A stretch of DNA of 57,817 nt from Candidatus Omnitrophota bacterium. Its GTDB lineage: Bacteria > Omnitrophota > Gorgyraeia > JABMRN01 > RBG-13-46-9. The translations under genes were made by a program, and so were the position numbers. Location of the stretch: assembly GCA_024542975.1 (NCBI GenBank), contig JAMXCZ010000003.1, positions 1 to 57,817 of the forward strand, read 5' to 3'. Positions 49,159 through 57,817 of the stretch are shown here, piece after piece (position 1 is the stretch's first letter; each line of letters starts with the position of its first letter). The notes under the pieces were generated by a model, which was not told where the DNA came from, made no database searches, and saw only the letters and a list, made by a program, of their open reading frames with translations.

Positions 49159-49604
49159 TGAAGGCCTTTGTTTGGGCGCTAGTTACTTTTACCGTTTTAT
49201 CCGACCAGGCCGCGAAATTTCTTGCCTCGCAGAGCCTCACTCCGGGCGCACCACGCGCGGTCGTAGAAGGTTTTTTTTATCTCACCCTTGTGCATAATAC
49301 CGGGGCTGCTTTCGGTGTTTTTCCGAACCAGGCCCTCTTTTTTCTTATTGTTTCGGGCCTTACGGTAATCATGATCGTCATATTCCTGAGAAAAAAATAC
49401 GATATCATTCTACCGAGGGATCTCGGGTTTGCCCTGATACTGGGGGGTGCCGTCGGAAACCTGATCGACAGGGTAAGGCTCGGGTATGTCGTAGATTTTT
49501 TCGACTTCCGAATATGGCCGGTTTTCAACGTTGCAGACTCGGCGATAACGGTAGGCGCGTTCCTCATAATCATAAGCGTGTTCCGTAAGAGGAGAGAAGC
49601 ATAA
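49158..49604 (+). CDS. lspA: Lipoprotein signal peptidase II
   Basis: A 148-residue protein from a GTG overlapping the previous stop. Four membrane segments; HNTGAAFG, GGAVGNLIDRVRLGYVVDF (first catalytic D) and FNVADSAITVG (second catalytic D) are complete. It removes signal peptides from lipoproteins, such as the element's lipoprotein at 12.3 kb. Confidence 0.96.
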   Translation: MKAFVWALVTFTVLSDQAAKFLASQSLTPGAPRAVVEGFFYLTLVHNTGAAFGVFPNQALFFLIVSGLTVIMIVIFLRKKYDIILPRDLGFALILGGAVGNLIDRVRLGYVVDFFDFRIWPVFNVADSAITVGAFLIIISVFRKRREA

Positions 49605-49605
49605 T

Positions 49606-50346
49606 ATGCATCCTGTATTATTTCAAATAGGGCCTCTCGTGATACGAAGCTACGGTGTTTTTGTTGCAACGGCGTTTCTTACGGGATTTTGGCTTCTCTA
49701 TCTGGAGGCAAAAAGGAAAAATTTCTATCCCGATAAGATCCGGGATATGGAGCTTTATATTCTCATATCCGGCATAGTAGGCGCGCGGGCGTTGCATGTC
49801 CTGGTAAATCTCGATTATTACGCTCTCCATGCTTCTGAGATCACAAAGCTCTGGCACGGTGGGTTGGCGATTTACGGCGGGCTTTTATTCGGGATAATCG
49901 CCGGTTGGGTGTTCATAGTGAGGAATGGTATGCCGCTTTTTGCTACGGGAGGCCTGGTTATTCCCTACATTGCCCTTGGACAGTCGATCGGAAGGATCGG
50001 ATGCTTTTTTAATGCGTGCTGTTTCGGAAAAGTGGCGGTAATCCCGGCATTGGGCGTGGTATTCCCGGGCGACTCCGTCGCAAGATACCCGACGCAACTT
50101 TATGCTTCTCTTTTGCTTCTCGCAATATTTGTATTTCTGAAGATCGCCGGGCAAAAAAAACTACGAGGCGGTTTTTTGTTCGCCTCATACCTCTTACTAT
50201 ATGCTGTTCAGCGGTTTGCAATCGATTTTCTACGCGACGATACGCCTCGGTACCTATTCGGCTTTACGGTTTCGCAATTCTTAAGCATTGGTGTTTTTGC
50301 CTTTGCGGGCGCTTTTCTGATCGGACAAAGAAAATGGAAGAACTGA
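49606..50346 (+). CDS. lgt: Prolipoprotein diacylglyceryl transferase
   Basis: A 246-residue membrane protein with about seven segments. GLAIYGG and GQSIGRIGCFFNACCFG are the family signature, with the catalytic arginine in GRIGCF. Pairs functionally with LspA, its direct neighbour. Confidence 0.96.
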   Translation: MHPVLFQIGPLVIRSYGVFVATAFLTGFWLLYLEAKRKNFYPDKIRDMELYILISGIVGARALHVLVNLDYYALHASEITKLWHGGLAIYGGLLFGIIAGWVFIVRNGMPLFATGGLVIPYIALGQSIGRIGCFFNACCFGKVAVIPALGVVFPGDSVARYPTQLYASLLLLAIFVFLKIAGQKKLRGGFLFASYLLLYAVQRFAIDFLRDDTPRYLFGFTVSQFLSIGVFAFAGAFLIGQRKWKN

Positions 50347-51245
50347 ATTTTAAAGTTGAGAAGGAGAGAGCCGGGGGGAGGCTTGATAAGTTTCTTGTCG
50401 GCGCGCTTCGCGGGCGGTTTTCGCGCTCGTTTATCAAAAAATTAGTAGACGACGCGAATGTAGAGATCGAAGGGAAGGTTGTGTGTGCGCATTACAAGGT
50501 TTGCCCGGGGGATAGCGTTAATTTGAAAATTCCGGATCCAAAGCCCCTTGAGCTTACGCCTGAAAACATTCCGCTTGACGTCGCGTATGAGGACGGAGAC
50601 CTTTTAGTCATAAATAAACAGCCAGGCCTTACAGTTCATCCCGCAGGGCCGCAACTTACAGGCACGCTTGTAAACGCCCTTCTTTACCATTGCAAGGATC
50701 TTTCAGGCATAGGCGGTGTTCTGCGGCCGGGTATTGTCCACCGCCTGGACAAAGATACTTCAGGCTTTTTGGTTGTGGCAAAAAATGACAAAACACACTT
50801 AAACCTGTCGGGACAATTCAAAAACCGCACGGCAAAGAGAAAATACATAGCACTCGTAAAAGGAATCGTGCAGCTTGACAGGGGGCGAATAGAACTGCCT
50901 ATTGCGAGGCGCAAAAAAGATATAAATAAAATGGGGATATCTTTTGCGGATACCAAAAAGAAAAATGCTATTACAAATTACCTGGTCCTTAAGCGTTTCA
51001 AGGATTTTACGATGCTTGAAGTTGCGCTCGAAACGGGGAGGACCCATCAAATCAGAGTCCATCTTTCGCATATGGGGCATGCGATTCTGGGGGACAGGAT
51101 GTATGGTTCGCAAAGGGGGATCGCCCGCCAGGCTCTTCACGCAAAGACGCTCGGTTTTTTTCACCCCGCAACAAAAAAATTCATGGAATTTGATAGCGCG
51201 ATCCCACGCGATATGCAGGACTTGATAGACAGGGGAAAGGTGTGA
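50334..51245 (+). CDS. rluD: 23S rRNA pseudouridine synthase, RluD type
   Basis: The product is 303 residues from the ATG 13 bases before the lgt stop; the 409-residue track ORF extends back into lgt in another frame. An N-terminal S4 domain (GRLDKFLVGAL...), VVHR-like VHRLDKDTSGFLVVAK with the catalytic D, and GRTHQIRVHLSHMGHAILGD are diagnostic. Confidence 0.93.
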   Translation: MEELNFKVEKERAGGRLDKFLVGALRGRFSRSFIKKLVDDANVEIEGKVVCAHYKVCPGDSVNLKIPDPKPLELTPENIPLDVAYEDGDLLVINKQPGLTVHPAGPQLTGTLVNALLYHCKDLSGIGGVLRPGIVHRLDKDTSGFLVVAKNDKTHLNLSGQFKNRTAKRKYIALVKGIVQLDRGRIELPIARRKKDINKMGISFADTKKKNAITNYLVLKRFKDFTMLEVALETGRTHQIRVHLSHMGHAILGDRMYGSQRGIARQALHAKTLGFFHPATKKFMEFDSAIPRDMQDLIDRGKV

Positions 51246-51258
51246 TACACTAAAAACT

Positions 51259-52539
51259 ATGAATAAAACAATAAAACCCATAAATTACTTGCGTGGTGAA
51301 ATAAGCCTCCCGGGCGACAAATCTATTTCGCACAGGGCCGTCCTTATCGGAGGAATTTCAAGCGGTAAAACCAGAGCCCGGAATTTTTTAGAGGCCATAG
51401 ACTCCATGCATACCGTCTCCGCTTTTCGCGAAATGGGAGTTGACGTAAAAGTTAGCAAAAAAGAGGTTATTGTATTCGGCAGCGGCCTCCGGGGCCTCGC
51501 GAAACCCGCTCGTAAATTATATCTCGGCAATTCCGGGACCACCATGCGGATTCTTCCCGGACTGCTCGCCGGACAAAATTTCGAAGCGACCCTTACGGGA
51601 GACCCGTCACTTTCTAAGCGTCCGATGAAAAGAATTACAGAGCCGCTTCGTGAAATGGGCGTAGACATTTCCGCCGGAGGTGGCGACACACCGCCACTCG
51701 TCATTCGGGGAGGCCGCGTAAACGCAATAAAATATTCTACAAAGGTAGCCAGTGCCCAGGTCAAGTCCTGCATTCTTCTTGCGGGCCTTTATGCCGATGG
51801 CGTAACTTGTGTCACAGAACCCTTTACTTCGCGGGACCATACCGAGCGAATGCTGGAATTTTTCGGCGCAAAAATTTCGAAAAGTAACGGCACAGTCTCC
51901 GTCGTGGGCAAGGCCGAACTTCGGGGAAGCGAATTTTTTGTGCCGGGGGATATTTCAAGCGCTGCATTTTTTATTGCAGGGGCTGCGCTTCTCGAGGGCT
52001 CGGACCTCACTGTACGCGAAGTAGGGCTAAATCCGACGCGGATGGGATTTATTGACGTACTTTTAAGGATGGGCGCGAATATTAAGGTAACGACAAAAAT
52101 TGACGCACTTGAACCGTACGGCGATATAAAAGTAAAGTTTGCATCCTTAAAATCCGTTGTTATCGAAAAGTCCGAAGTGCCGCTTCTCATCGATGAGGTT
52201 CCGATCCTTTCTGTCCTTGCCGCGCAGGCTCGCGGCCAAACTATCATAAAGGGCATATCGGAACTTAGGGTCAAAGAGACGGACCGGATTTTTTCAATAA
52301 CCGAAAACCTGAAGCGGATGGGCGTAGAAATCAGAGCGGAAAATGAAAACCTTGTTATTTCGGGAAGCAAAAAAAGATTTGAGAAAGCGGTTTTGGACAG
52401 CTTCAAAGATCACAGGACAGCGATGGCGATGGCGATCGCAGCGCTTTTTTCAAAAGGTGAGTGCATTGTGCGCGATACAGAATGCATAAGCACATCTTTT
52501 CCGGAATTTTTCACGATGCTGGAAACTTTGCAGACGTAA
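51259..52539 (+). CDS. aroA: EPSP synthase
   Basis: A 426-residue protein. LPGDKSISHRAVLIG, LGNSGTTMRIL, SLSKRPMKRI, and RVKETDRI and DHRTAMAMAIA near the end are the standard motifs. It makes 5-enolpyruvylshikimate-3-phosphate. The glycine of the LGNSGTT motif is intact. Confidence 0.96.
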   Translation: MNKTIKPINYLRGEISLPGDKSISHRAVLIGGISSGKTRARNFLEAIDSMHTVSAFREMGVDVKVSKKEVIVFGSGLRGLAKPARKLYLGNSGTTMRILPGLLAGQNFEATLTGDPSLSKRPMKRITEPLREMGVDISAGGGDTPPLVIRGGRVNAIKYSTKVASAQVKSCILLAGLYADGVTCVTEPFTSRDHTERMLEFFGAKISKSNGTVSVVGKAELRGSEFFVPGDISSAAFFIAGAALLEGSDLTVREVGLNPTRMGFIDVLLRMGANIKVTTKIDALEPYGDIKVKFASLKSVVIEKSEVPLLIDEVPILSVLAAQARGQTIIKGISELRVKETDRIFSITENLKRMGVEIRAENENLVISGSKKRFEKAVLDSFKDHRTAMAMAIAALFSKGECIVRDTECISTSFPEFFTMLETLQT

Positions 52540-52562
52540 AAGTTAAGAAAAAAAAATATAAT

Positions 52563-52591
52563 TTGACAAACGATATATGCTCTGATATTAT
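52563..52591 (+). promoter_or_regulatory. Promoter of the mreBCD-mrdA-rodA operon
   Basis: TTGACA, 17 bases, TATTAT, then ACGGAGG before the mreB ATG. No terminator is seen between aroA and it. Confidence 0.75.
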
Positions 52592-52614
52592 TAGATAGTA
52601 ATCTACGGAGGAAT

Positions 52615-53688
52615 ATGACTATTTCTAATCTGCGCGAACTGTTTTCAAAGGGCCTCAACAATGTGTTGGGATTTTTTTCCAATGACATGGGTATAGATCT
52701 CGGCACCGCAAGCACCCTCGTTTATATCAAGAACCAGGGAATCGTGCTCTGCGAACCTTCCGTTGTCGCTATTCAGGCCGGCACGTCAAATGTCCTGGCT
52801 GTGGGGGACGAAGCCAAAAGAATGCTTGGCAGAACCCCGGGCAACATAATCGCTATCCGCCCGATGCGGAACGGTGTAATAGCCGATTTCGAAATTACAG
52901 AGGCGATGTTGCGCTACTTTATAAAGAAGGTGCACAATTCCCGCCGGCTTGTCCGGCCGAGAATGGTAATCGCAATTCCATCCGGGATAACCGAAGTTGA
53001 AAAACGAGCCGTAAAGGATTCCGCTCTTCACGCCGGCGCGCGGGAGGTGTACATGGTCGAAGAGCCCGTAGCGGCTGCGATCGGAGTGGGATTGCCGATC
53101 CAGGAGCCTTCGGGGAGCATGATCATAGACATCGGAGGCGGGACTACGGAGATGGCGGTCATATCTTTGGCGGGTATAGTCTTTTCCAAATCTATACGTA
53201 CCGCCGGCGATGAAATGGATGAGGCCATCATCAACTACCTGAAAAAGACTTATAATCTTATGATAGGGGAACGCACCGCCGAGGAGATAAAGGTGAAGAT
53301 CGGTTCTGCTTATCCCCTCGATGAGGAGCTTAGCATGGACGTGAGAGGGCGGGACCTGGTAGCGGGCTTGCCCAAAATGATAACTGTCTCGAGCGAAGAA
53401 GTCAGAGAATCGCTTGCAGAGCCGGTTGCTCAGATCGTAGAGGCGATAAGAATAACCCTTGAAAGGACACCGCCGGAGCTTTCGGCGGACCTTATGGAAA
53501 AAGGTTTGATTCTCGCGGGCGGCGGGTCGCTACTCCGGGGATTGGACAAACTTATTTCCGAGGAGACAGGCCTGCCGGTCCATATTGCGGAAGACCCGCT
53601 TACGGCCGTTGCGCTAGGTACGGGCAAAGTATTGAGTGAACTCAAATATCTCAAGAGGCTGGCCGTAAATACTAGAGTAGACAGATAA
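52615..53688 (+). CDS. mreB: Rod-shape actin homologue MreB
   Basis: A 357-residue protein. [13 protein letters not shown] (phosphate 1), [14 protein letters not shown] (phosphate 2) and [13 protein letters not shown] (adenosine) are complete, unlike in the FtsA-like protein. An N-terminal extension ([20 protein letters not shown]) is probably an amphipathic membrane anchor. It organises lateral wall growth. Confidence 0.96.
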   Translation: MTISNLRELFSKGLNNVLGFFSNDMGIDLGTASTLVYIKNQGIVLCEPSVVAIQAGTSNVLAVGDEAKRMLGRTPGNIIAIRPMRNGVIADFEITEAMLRYFIKKVHNSRRLVRPRMVIAIPSGITEVEKRAVKDSALHAGAREVYMVEEPVAAAIGVGLPIQEPSGSMIIDIGGGTTEMAVISLAGIVFSKSIRTAGDEMDEAIINYLKKTYNLMIGERTAEEIKVKIGSAYPLDEELSMDVRGRDLVAGLPKMITVSSEEVRESLAEPVAQIVEAIRITLERTPPELSADLMEKGLILAGGGSLLRGLDKLISEETGLPVHIAEDPLTAVALGTGKVLSELKYLKRLAVNTRVDR

Positions 53689-53702
53689 ACTCATGTTTCA
53701 CG

Positions 53703-54485
53703 TTGCAAACCTATAGAATACGAAAATTTCCCTCCAAGCTATTTATCCTTATTATTGTCTTTATCGTTATCGCGTCGAGCCAGAAGATCAGGCTCACAAT
53801 TAAAAACTTTGCCTTTGAAATCCTTGTAAAACCCTTCCGTGTTGCCTCCGGTGTGAAAACCTATTTTACCGGCGTCAAAAATATTTCCGAAGAAAATCTG
53901 TTTTTGAAACAACGCATTGCGATGCTGTCCCTGGAACTTGCGCGGACGAAAACCGTCACATCGGAAAACAAGAGGCTAAAGGCGCTCTTAAATTTTAGAA
54001 AGGGTTTGGATTACAGGGCTATCGCCGCAAAGGTTATAGGGCGCGATTCAACCGACTGGAGGAAGACTGTAATCATCGACAAAGGCAAAAATCAGGGCAT
54101 AAAGGAGCGCATGCCGTGCGCAACGGCTAATGGCCTGGTCGGAAGTGTTGTGGAAGTCGGCTCTGACTCAAGCAAGGTAATGCTCCTTACAGATCCGAAT
54201 TCCAGGGTAGGAGTGCGCCTTGCGCCATCGCGCGAAGCAGGCGTACTTGTCGGTTTTCCGCAGGGTAAATGCAAAGTCATATATCTTTCGCTTGACGGGG
54301 ATATCAGGGAAGGCGAAGCCGTTTTGACGGCATCTTTCAGCGCTTTTTTCCCTCAAGGGCTCGTAGTTGGCAGGGTTACGGAAGTCGCGAACGAGAAAGC
54401 CAACCTCTATAGATACGCCTTTGTCCGCCTCACAGAAGACATGAATAAGATAGAAGAGGTTATTTGTATCGATGCGGATAAATGA
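53703..54485 (+). CDS. mreC: Rod-shape protein MreC
   Basis: A 260-residue protein. The only start in reach is TTG at 53703, without a good ribosome binding site; no ATG or GTG exists upstream in frame after the mreB stop. One N-terminal membrane segment (FILIIVFIVIASS), a coiled coil and the MreC beta domains (VIGRDSTDWRKTVIIDKGKNQGI, LTDPNSRVGV) are in the usual order. It overlaps mreD by 14 bases. Confidence 0.9.
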   Translation: MQTYRIRKFPSKLFILIIVFIVIASSQKIRLTIKNFAFEILVKPFRVASGVKTYFTGVKNISEENLFLKQRIAMLSLELARTKTVTSENKRLKALLNFRKGLDYRAIAAKVIGRDSTDWRKTVIIDKGKNQGIKERMPCATANGLVGSVVEVGSDSSKVMLLTDPNSRVGVRLAPSREAGVLVGFPQGKCKVIYLSLDGDIREGEAVLTASFSAFFPQGLVVGRVTEVANEKANLYRYAFVRLTEDMNKIEEVICIDADK

Positions 54486-54963
54486 CAGAATCGCGTGCTA
54501 CGCGGTTATCATTATTTTATTTTTCCTGGAGGCGACGGTTTTTAACAGGTTTGAGGTTTTGGGCGTACGGCCGGAGCTCTTGCTGATCGCGACTATTTTT
54601 TTTGCATTTAATTTTGGGCCGGTGGGCGGCCTTGAGGTAGGATTTGCATCCGGCGTATTGAAAGATACATTCAGCACAACGGCATTCGGGGTGAACGCGT
54701 TCTCATTTTTGCTTGTAGGCCTTTTGTCCGGATTTCTTAAAAATAGATTGTTTAAGGAAAATTTCATTCTGCAGTTTTTAACCGTAAATGCCGGAGTATA
54801 CCTCGCCTCCGGTATTTATTTTTTATATTTGAAAGAGGCGCTTTCCTGCGAAATAGGTATCGGGTTATGGAAGGCAAGTGCCTACAAGGGCTTGTATACG
54901 GGGCTCGCGGGGCTTGGCCTATTTTTTGTTCTCGGTAAGATCTTTAAACCTAAAACAACATAA
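54472..54963 (+). CDS. mreD: Rod-shape protein MreD
   Basis: A 163-residue protein with five or so membrane segments and the MreD-like RPELLLIATIFFAFNFGPVGGLEVGFASGVLKD segment. It completes the MreBCD set and lies between mreC and mrdA as usual. Confidence 0.9.
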   Translation: MRINDRIACYAVIIILFFLEATVFNRFEVLGVRPELLLIATIFFAFNFGPVGGLEVGFASGVLKDTFSTTAFGVNAFSFLLVGLLSGFLKNRLFKENFILQFLTVNAGVYLASGIYFLYLKEALSCEIGIGLWKASAYKGLYTGLAGLGLFFVLGKIFKPKTT

Positions 54964-54966
54964 TTT

Positions 54967-56688
54967 ATGCGGGCAAGAATATTTGCAGGAACAATTTTAT
55001 TTTTGTTTCTCACGCTTGTCCTTGGCCTTTTCTATACGCAGGTATTGAAACACGCTTCTTACCGTCAGCTCTCCGAAAGAAACCGGATCCGCGCAATACC
55101 GCTTGTGGCGCCGCGCGGGAAAATATATGACCGGTCGGGAAGGCTTCTGGTGAGCAGCAGAATTGCCTTTGATATCCAGGTTATTTATCAGGAGATAAAA
55201 GACAAGAAGAAGGTAATTGATACACTGAGCAATATCCTGGAAGTAGATAGGGTCTCATTGTCCAGAAAAATGAAAGAGGCGCGGAAAAGCCCCTTCATCC
55301 CCATCAAAATTGTAGCGGATGTCGACAAGGGTAAGGCAATCCGGGTTGAAGAGGCGAGGCTGGGCCTCGCGGGCGTTATCGTAACGACGAGGCCGCTTAG
55401 AAACTACCTGTACGGAAATACAATTTCGCATGTAACAGGGTACCTCGGAAGAATAAGCGAGTCAGAGTTTACCAAATACAAAAGCTACGGATACCGGGTG
55501 CGGGATTTTGTCGGGAAGGACGGTGTTGAAAAAAGCTATAATGATTATCTTAGAGGCACGGACGGCGGTTTGCAGCTTGAAGTTGACTCGAAAGGCAGGA
55601 CTCAGCGTACGATCGCGATAAAAGAACCGCGTTCGGGAAAAAATATTTACCTTAGCATTGACCTGGAGCTCCAGAAGTTTTGTGATTCGTTGTTGGGAGA
55701 GAAAAAAGGCGCTATCCTTGCCATGAAGCCGGATACAGGAGAAATGCTCGCGTTTGTAAGTCACGCTGATTTTGACCCCAACGCATTTGTTGCGTCATAT
55801 AATACAAAATCCGTATCGGCTATTTTAAGCGATACCAAAGGCCTGCCCCTCTTTGATCGGGCGATAAGCGGCACTTATCCGTCCGGTTCTGTTTTCAAGA
55901 TAGTAATCGCCGCCGCTGCCCTGGATTCCGGAGATTTTAGCGAGAAGGAAACATTTTTTTGCGGTGGCAGCCTCACGTTAGGCAACAGGGTCTTTCATTG
56001 CTGGAACGAGGACGGCCATGGTTCTCAAGCTATTGCGCAGGCGATAAAAAATTCGTGTAACGTATTTTTCTATCAGCTGGGGCTTCTGGTGGGGCCTGAC
56101 GAGATTGCGCGTTACGCGTTTAGGTTCGGATTTGGCAGGCCCACAGGCATAGATCTGCCCGGTGAATTAAGCGGTTTTGTACCAACCACGTCGTGGAAAA
56201 AGAGGAAATTAAAGGAATCCTGGTTCCGGGGCGAAACCGCAAATTACTCCATAGGCCAGGGATATCTTCTGGTAACACCGATCCAGATTCTGCGCCTTAT
56301 CGGAGCTGTTGCGAACGGCGGAAGGCTTGTGACTCCTTTTGTCGTAGGAAGGATAGAAGACATAGCGGTGCGGCATGAGAAAAGCCGGGACACCGGACTG
56401 GAATCGGGCGTGCTTGAGGCCATAAGAAGCGCCCTAAAAAGTGCTATAAATGCCCCGCATAGTACGGGACTTTACGCGCGCTCGAAAGAGATCATCATAT
56501 CCGGAAAAACCGGCACGGCCGAGAACCCGCACGGAGAGTCGCACGCCTGGTTTACCGGTTTTGCTCCGTTTGAGGATCCCGGGATCTCGGTTGTGGTGTT
56601 CATAGAGCACGGGGGCAAGGGCGGCCTTGATCCGGCGCGTTTTGCCAAACAAGTCATAGAAGAAGCAAAAAAACTCGAGCTCTTATAA
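54967..56688 (+). CDS. mrdA: Penicillin-binding protein 2
   Basis: A 573-residue class B transpeptidase. One membrane segment (about 5-25), RGKIYDRSG, SVFK (S308), SCN (363-365) and KTG (513-515). It cross-links the lateral wall together with RodA, encoded next. Confidence 0.95.
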   Translation: MRARIFAGTILFLFLTLVLGLFYTQVLKHASYRQLSERNRIRAIPLVAPRGKIYDRSGRLLVSSRIAFDIQVIYQEIKDKKKVIDTLSNILEVDRVSLSRKMKEARKSPFIPIKIVADVDKGKAIRVEEARLGLAGVIVTTRPLRNYLYGNTISHVTGYLGRISESEFTKYKSYGYRVRDFVGKDGVEKSYNDYLRGTDGGLQLEVDSKGRTQRTIAIKEPRSGKNIYLSIDLELQKFCDSLLGEKKGAILAMKPDTGEMLAFVSHADFDPNAFVASYNTKSVSAILSDTKGLPLFDRAISGTYPSGSVFKIVIAAAALDSGDFSEKETFFCGGSLTLGNRVFHCWNEDGHGSQAIAQAIKNSCNVFFYQLGLLVGPDEIARYAFRFGFGRPTGIDLPGELSGFVPTTSWKKRKLKESWFRGETANYSIGQGYLLVTPIQILRLIGAVANGGRLVTPFVVGRIEDIAVRHEKSRDTGLESGVLEAIRSALKSAINAPHSTGLYARSKEIIISGKTGTAENPHGESHAWFTGFAPFEDPGISVVVFIEHGGKGGLDPARFAKQVIEEAKKLELL

Positions 56689-56733
56689 CTCGAGCGCTTG
56701 ATTCGTATCTCGTGAGTTGTTTCAGGAGGTTAG

Positions 56734-57804
56734 ATGATTAAGTTTGACAAGATTTTACTTTTTGCGGTTCTCGCGATACTTATCATAGGGCTGTTCGCGC
56801 TCTATAGCGCATCAATACGGTATTATTCGCAGACGATTATTTTGCGTCAGGTAACGTGGATGCTTGTCGGTGTTGCTTTTATGGCGGTATCGTTGCGGCT
56901 AGACTATCAGAAAATATTGAATGCCTCCTATGTTTTATATGCCGTAAATATCCTTCTTCTTATTTTTGTATTGTTTTTCGGCAGGTCCAGGGGCGGCGCA
57001 CAGCGTTGGATAGGCATCGGCCCGATCAGCATACAACCTTCAGAAATGGCAAAAATAACATTTATTCTGGCGCTCTCCTCGTATATCGGTTCAAGAAAAA
57101 ATGAAGTTACCAAAATAAGCTTTTTTTTACGAGTTTTATGTTTTGCCTTGCCCGTATTTTTGCTGATTCTCATCGAGCCGGATCTGGGGACGGCACTTCT
57201 CATTATACCCATTACCCTCATCATGCTTTATGTGGCCGGCGCCAGGGCAGGCCACCTTTTCGGTGTTATTTTACTTGGCATAGGTGCGCTTCCGGTTTTC
57301 TGGCAATTCCTGAAAGAGTACCAGAAGCAAAGGCTTTTCGTTTTCATCAACCCGAATATCGACCCTCTCGGATCCGGTTATACGATTATTCAGTCAAAAA
57401 TAGCCGTCGGCTCAGGGGGTATCTTCGGAAAAGGGTGGCTTGGTGGAACCCAGAACCAGCTGAATTTCCTGCCCGAGCGGCACACAGATTTTATATTTTC
57501 GGTAATTGGCGAAGAATGGGGGTTCATAGGCGCGCTAGTTCTTATTTCATTGTATGCCCTGATCGTGATGAGGGGGCTAAAAATCATCGATAGAACCCCG
57601 GATCTAAGCGGAAAACTGATGGCCACAGGCTTCATAGCGCTTTTTGCCATCCAGGCCGTAATCAACATAGGCATGACAATAGGATTCCTGCCCATCGTAG
57701 GCTTAACCTTACCTCTAATAAGCTATGGCGGCTCAAGCCTGGTCGCCACCCTGATCACAATGGGCCTCCTACTAAACATAGGCATGCGCCGCTCCCTGTT
57801 CTGA
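56734..57804 (+). CDS. rodA: Rod-shape glycan polymerase RodA
   Basis: A 356-residue SEDS protein with about ten membrane segments. GGAQRWIGIGPISIQPSEMAKI, LPERHTDFIFSVIGEEWGF and LTLPLISYGGSSL are the family marks. AGGAGG precedes the ATG. Paralogue of ftsW earlier in the window. The window ends 13 bases after its stop. Confidence 0.95.
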   Translation: MIKFDKILLFAVLAILIIGLFALYSASIRYYSQTIILRQVTWMLVGVAFMAVSLRLDYQKILNASYVLYAVNILLLIFVLFFGRSRGGAQRWIGIGPISIQPSEMAKITFILALSSYIGSRKNEVTKISFFLRVLCFALPVFLLILIEPDLGTALLIIPITLIMLYVAGARAGHLFGVILLGIGALPVFWQFLKEYQKQRLFVFINPNIDPLGSGYTIIQSKIAVGSGGIFGKGWLGGTQNQLNFLPERHTDFIFSVIGEEWGFIGALVLISLYALIVMRGLKIIDRTPDLSGKLMATGFIALFAIQAVINIGMTIGFLPIVGLTLPLISYGGSSLVATLITMGLLLNIGMRRSLF

Positions 57805-57817
57805 GTAGAACAAGGAG

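Noticed and set aside
1-57817. CRISPR array or cas genes
   Set aside because: No regularly spaced repeat array and no Cas-like protein were seen; the tandem repeats found are short operator-type elements.

Overview
The window is bacterial chromosome carrying one integrated element. From about 24.2 kb to the right end everything reads on the + strand. It holds two tRNAs, RNase P RNA, a nearly complete division and cell wall (dcw) cluster and a rod-shape (mre/mrd) cluster. MurE carries the DNPR meso-DAP signature, and lgt and lspA are present, so this is a diderm-type, rod-forming bacterium with classical peptidoglycan. Gene order and the company kept (zinc-ribbon coiled-coil protein, rnhA, rnpB; mtnP, PfkB kinase, ileS, DksA/TraR, lspA, lgt, rluD, aroA, mre) remind me of uncultivated PVC-related lineages such as Omnitrophota. 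That assignment is inference from memory and was not tested.

Bases 1-633 are host sequence: the end of an exported-type protein, a terminator, then a perfect-consensus sigma70 promoter with a structured leader that once fed a tRNA gene. At 634-673 the first 40 nt of a tRNA(CAU) end abruptly in foreign DNA. The same 40 bp recur at 24184-24223 as the front half of an intact tRNA(CAU), directly behind a tyrosine integrase gene. The element is therefore about 23.55 kb, inserted in the anticodon loop. Unusually, it carries the 5' half of the tRNA and so must supply that tRNA's promoter. The best candidate is a consensus promoter at 21454-21482, which would drive reverse transcriptase, then integrase, then the tRNAs.

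Element layout. 0.97-8.3 kb: defence-like cargo with two unknown alpha-helical proteins, a small membrane protein, a Cro/C-like controller, a C5 DNA methyltransferase, an N6-adenine methyltransferase and a nuclease-methyltransferase fusion. 8.5-13.6 kb: a run of about a dozen small secreted, lipidated, membrane or cysteine-rich orphans, tightly coupled. 13.6-16.2 kb: a divergent phage-type repressor switch with a perfect operator palindrome, a duplicated 72-residue gene, zinc-ribbon membrane protein and a candidate small RNA. 16.3-21.2 kb: DnaB-type helicase, a RepO-like protein, small and large terminase. 21.3-24.2 kb: excisionase-like protein, reverse transcriptase, integrase. There are replication and packaging genes but no portal, capsid or tail gene, which suggests a phage satellite or a strongly reduced prophage stacked with defence genes.

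The host block has its own points of interest: three exact 10-bp MraZ-type boxes before mraZ, a 56-residue gene between mraZ and rsmH, a shortened FtsA with a degenerate phosphate loop and no ftsZ behind it, and dispersed GGGACGTCCC-type palindromes.
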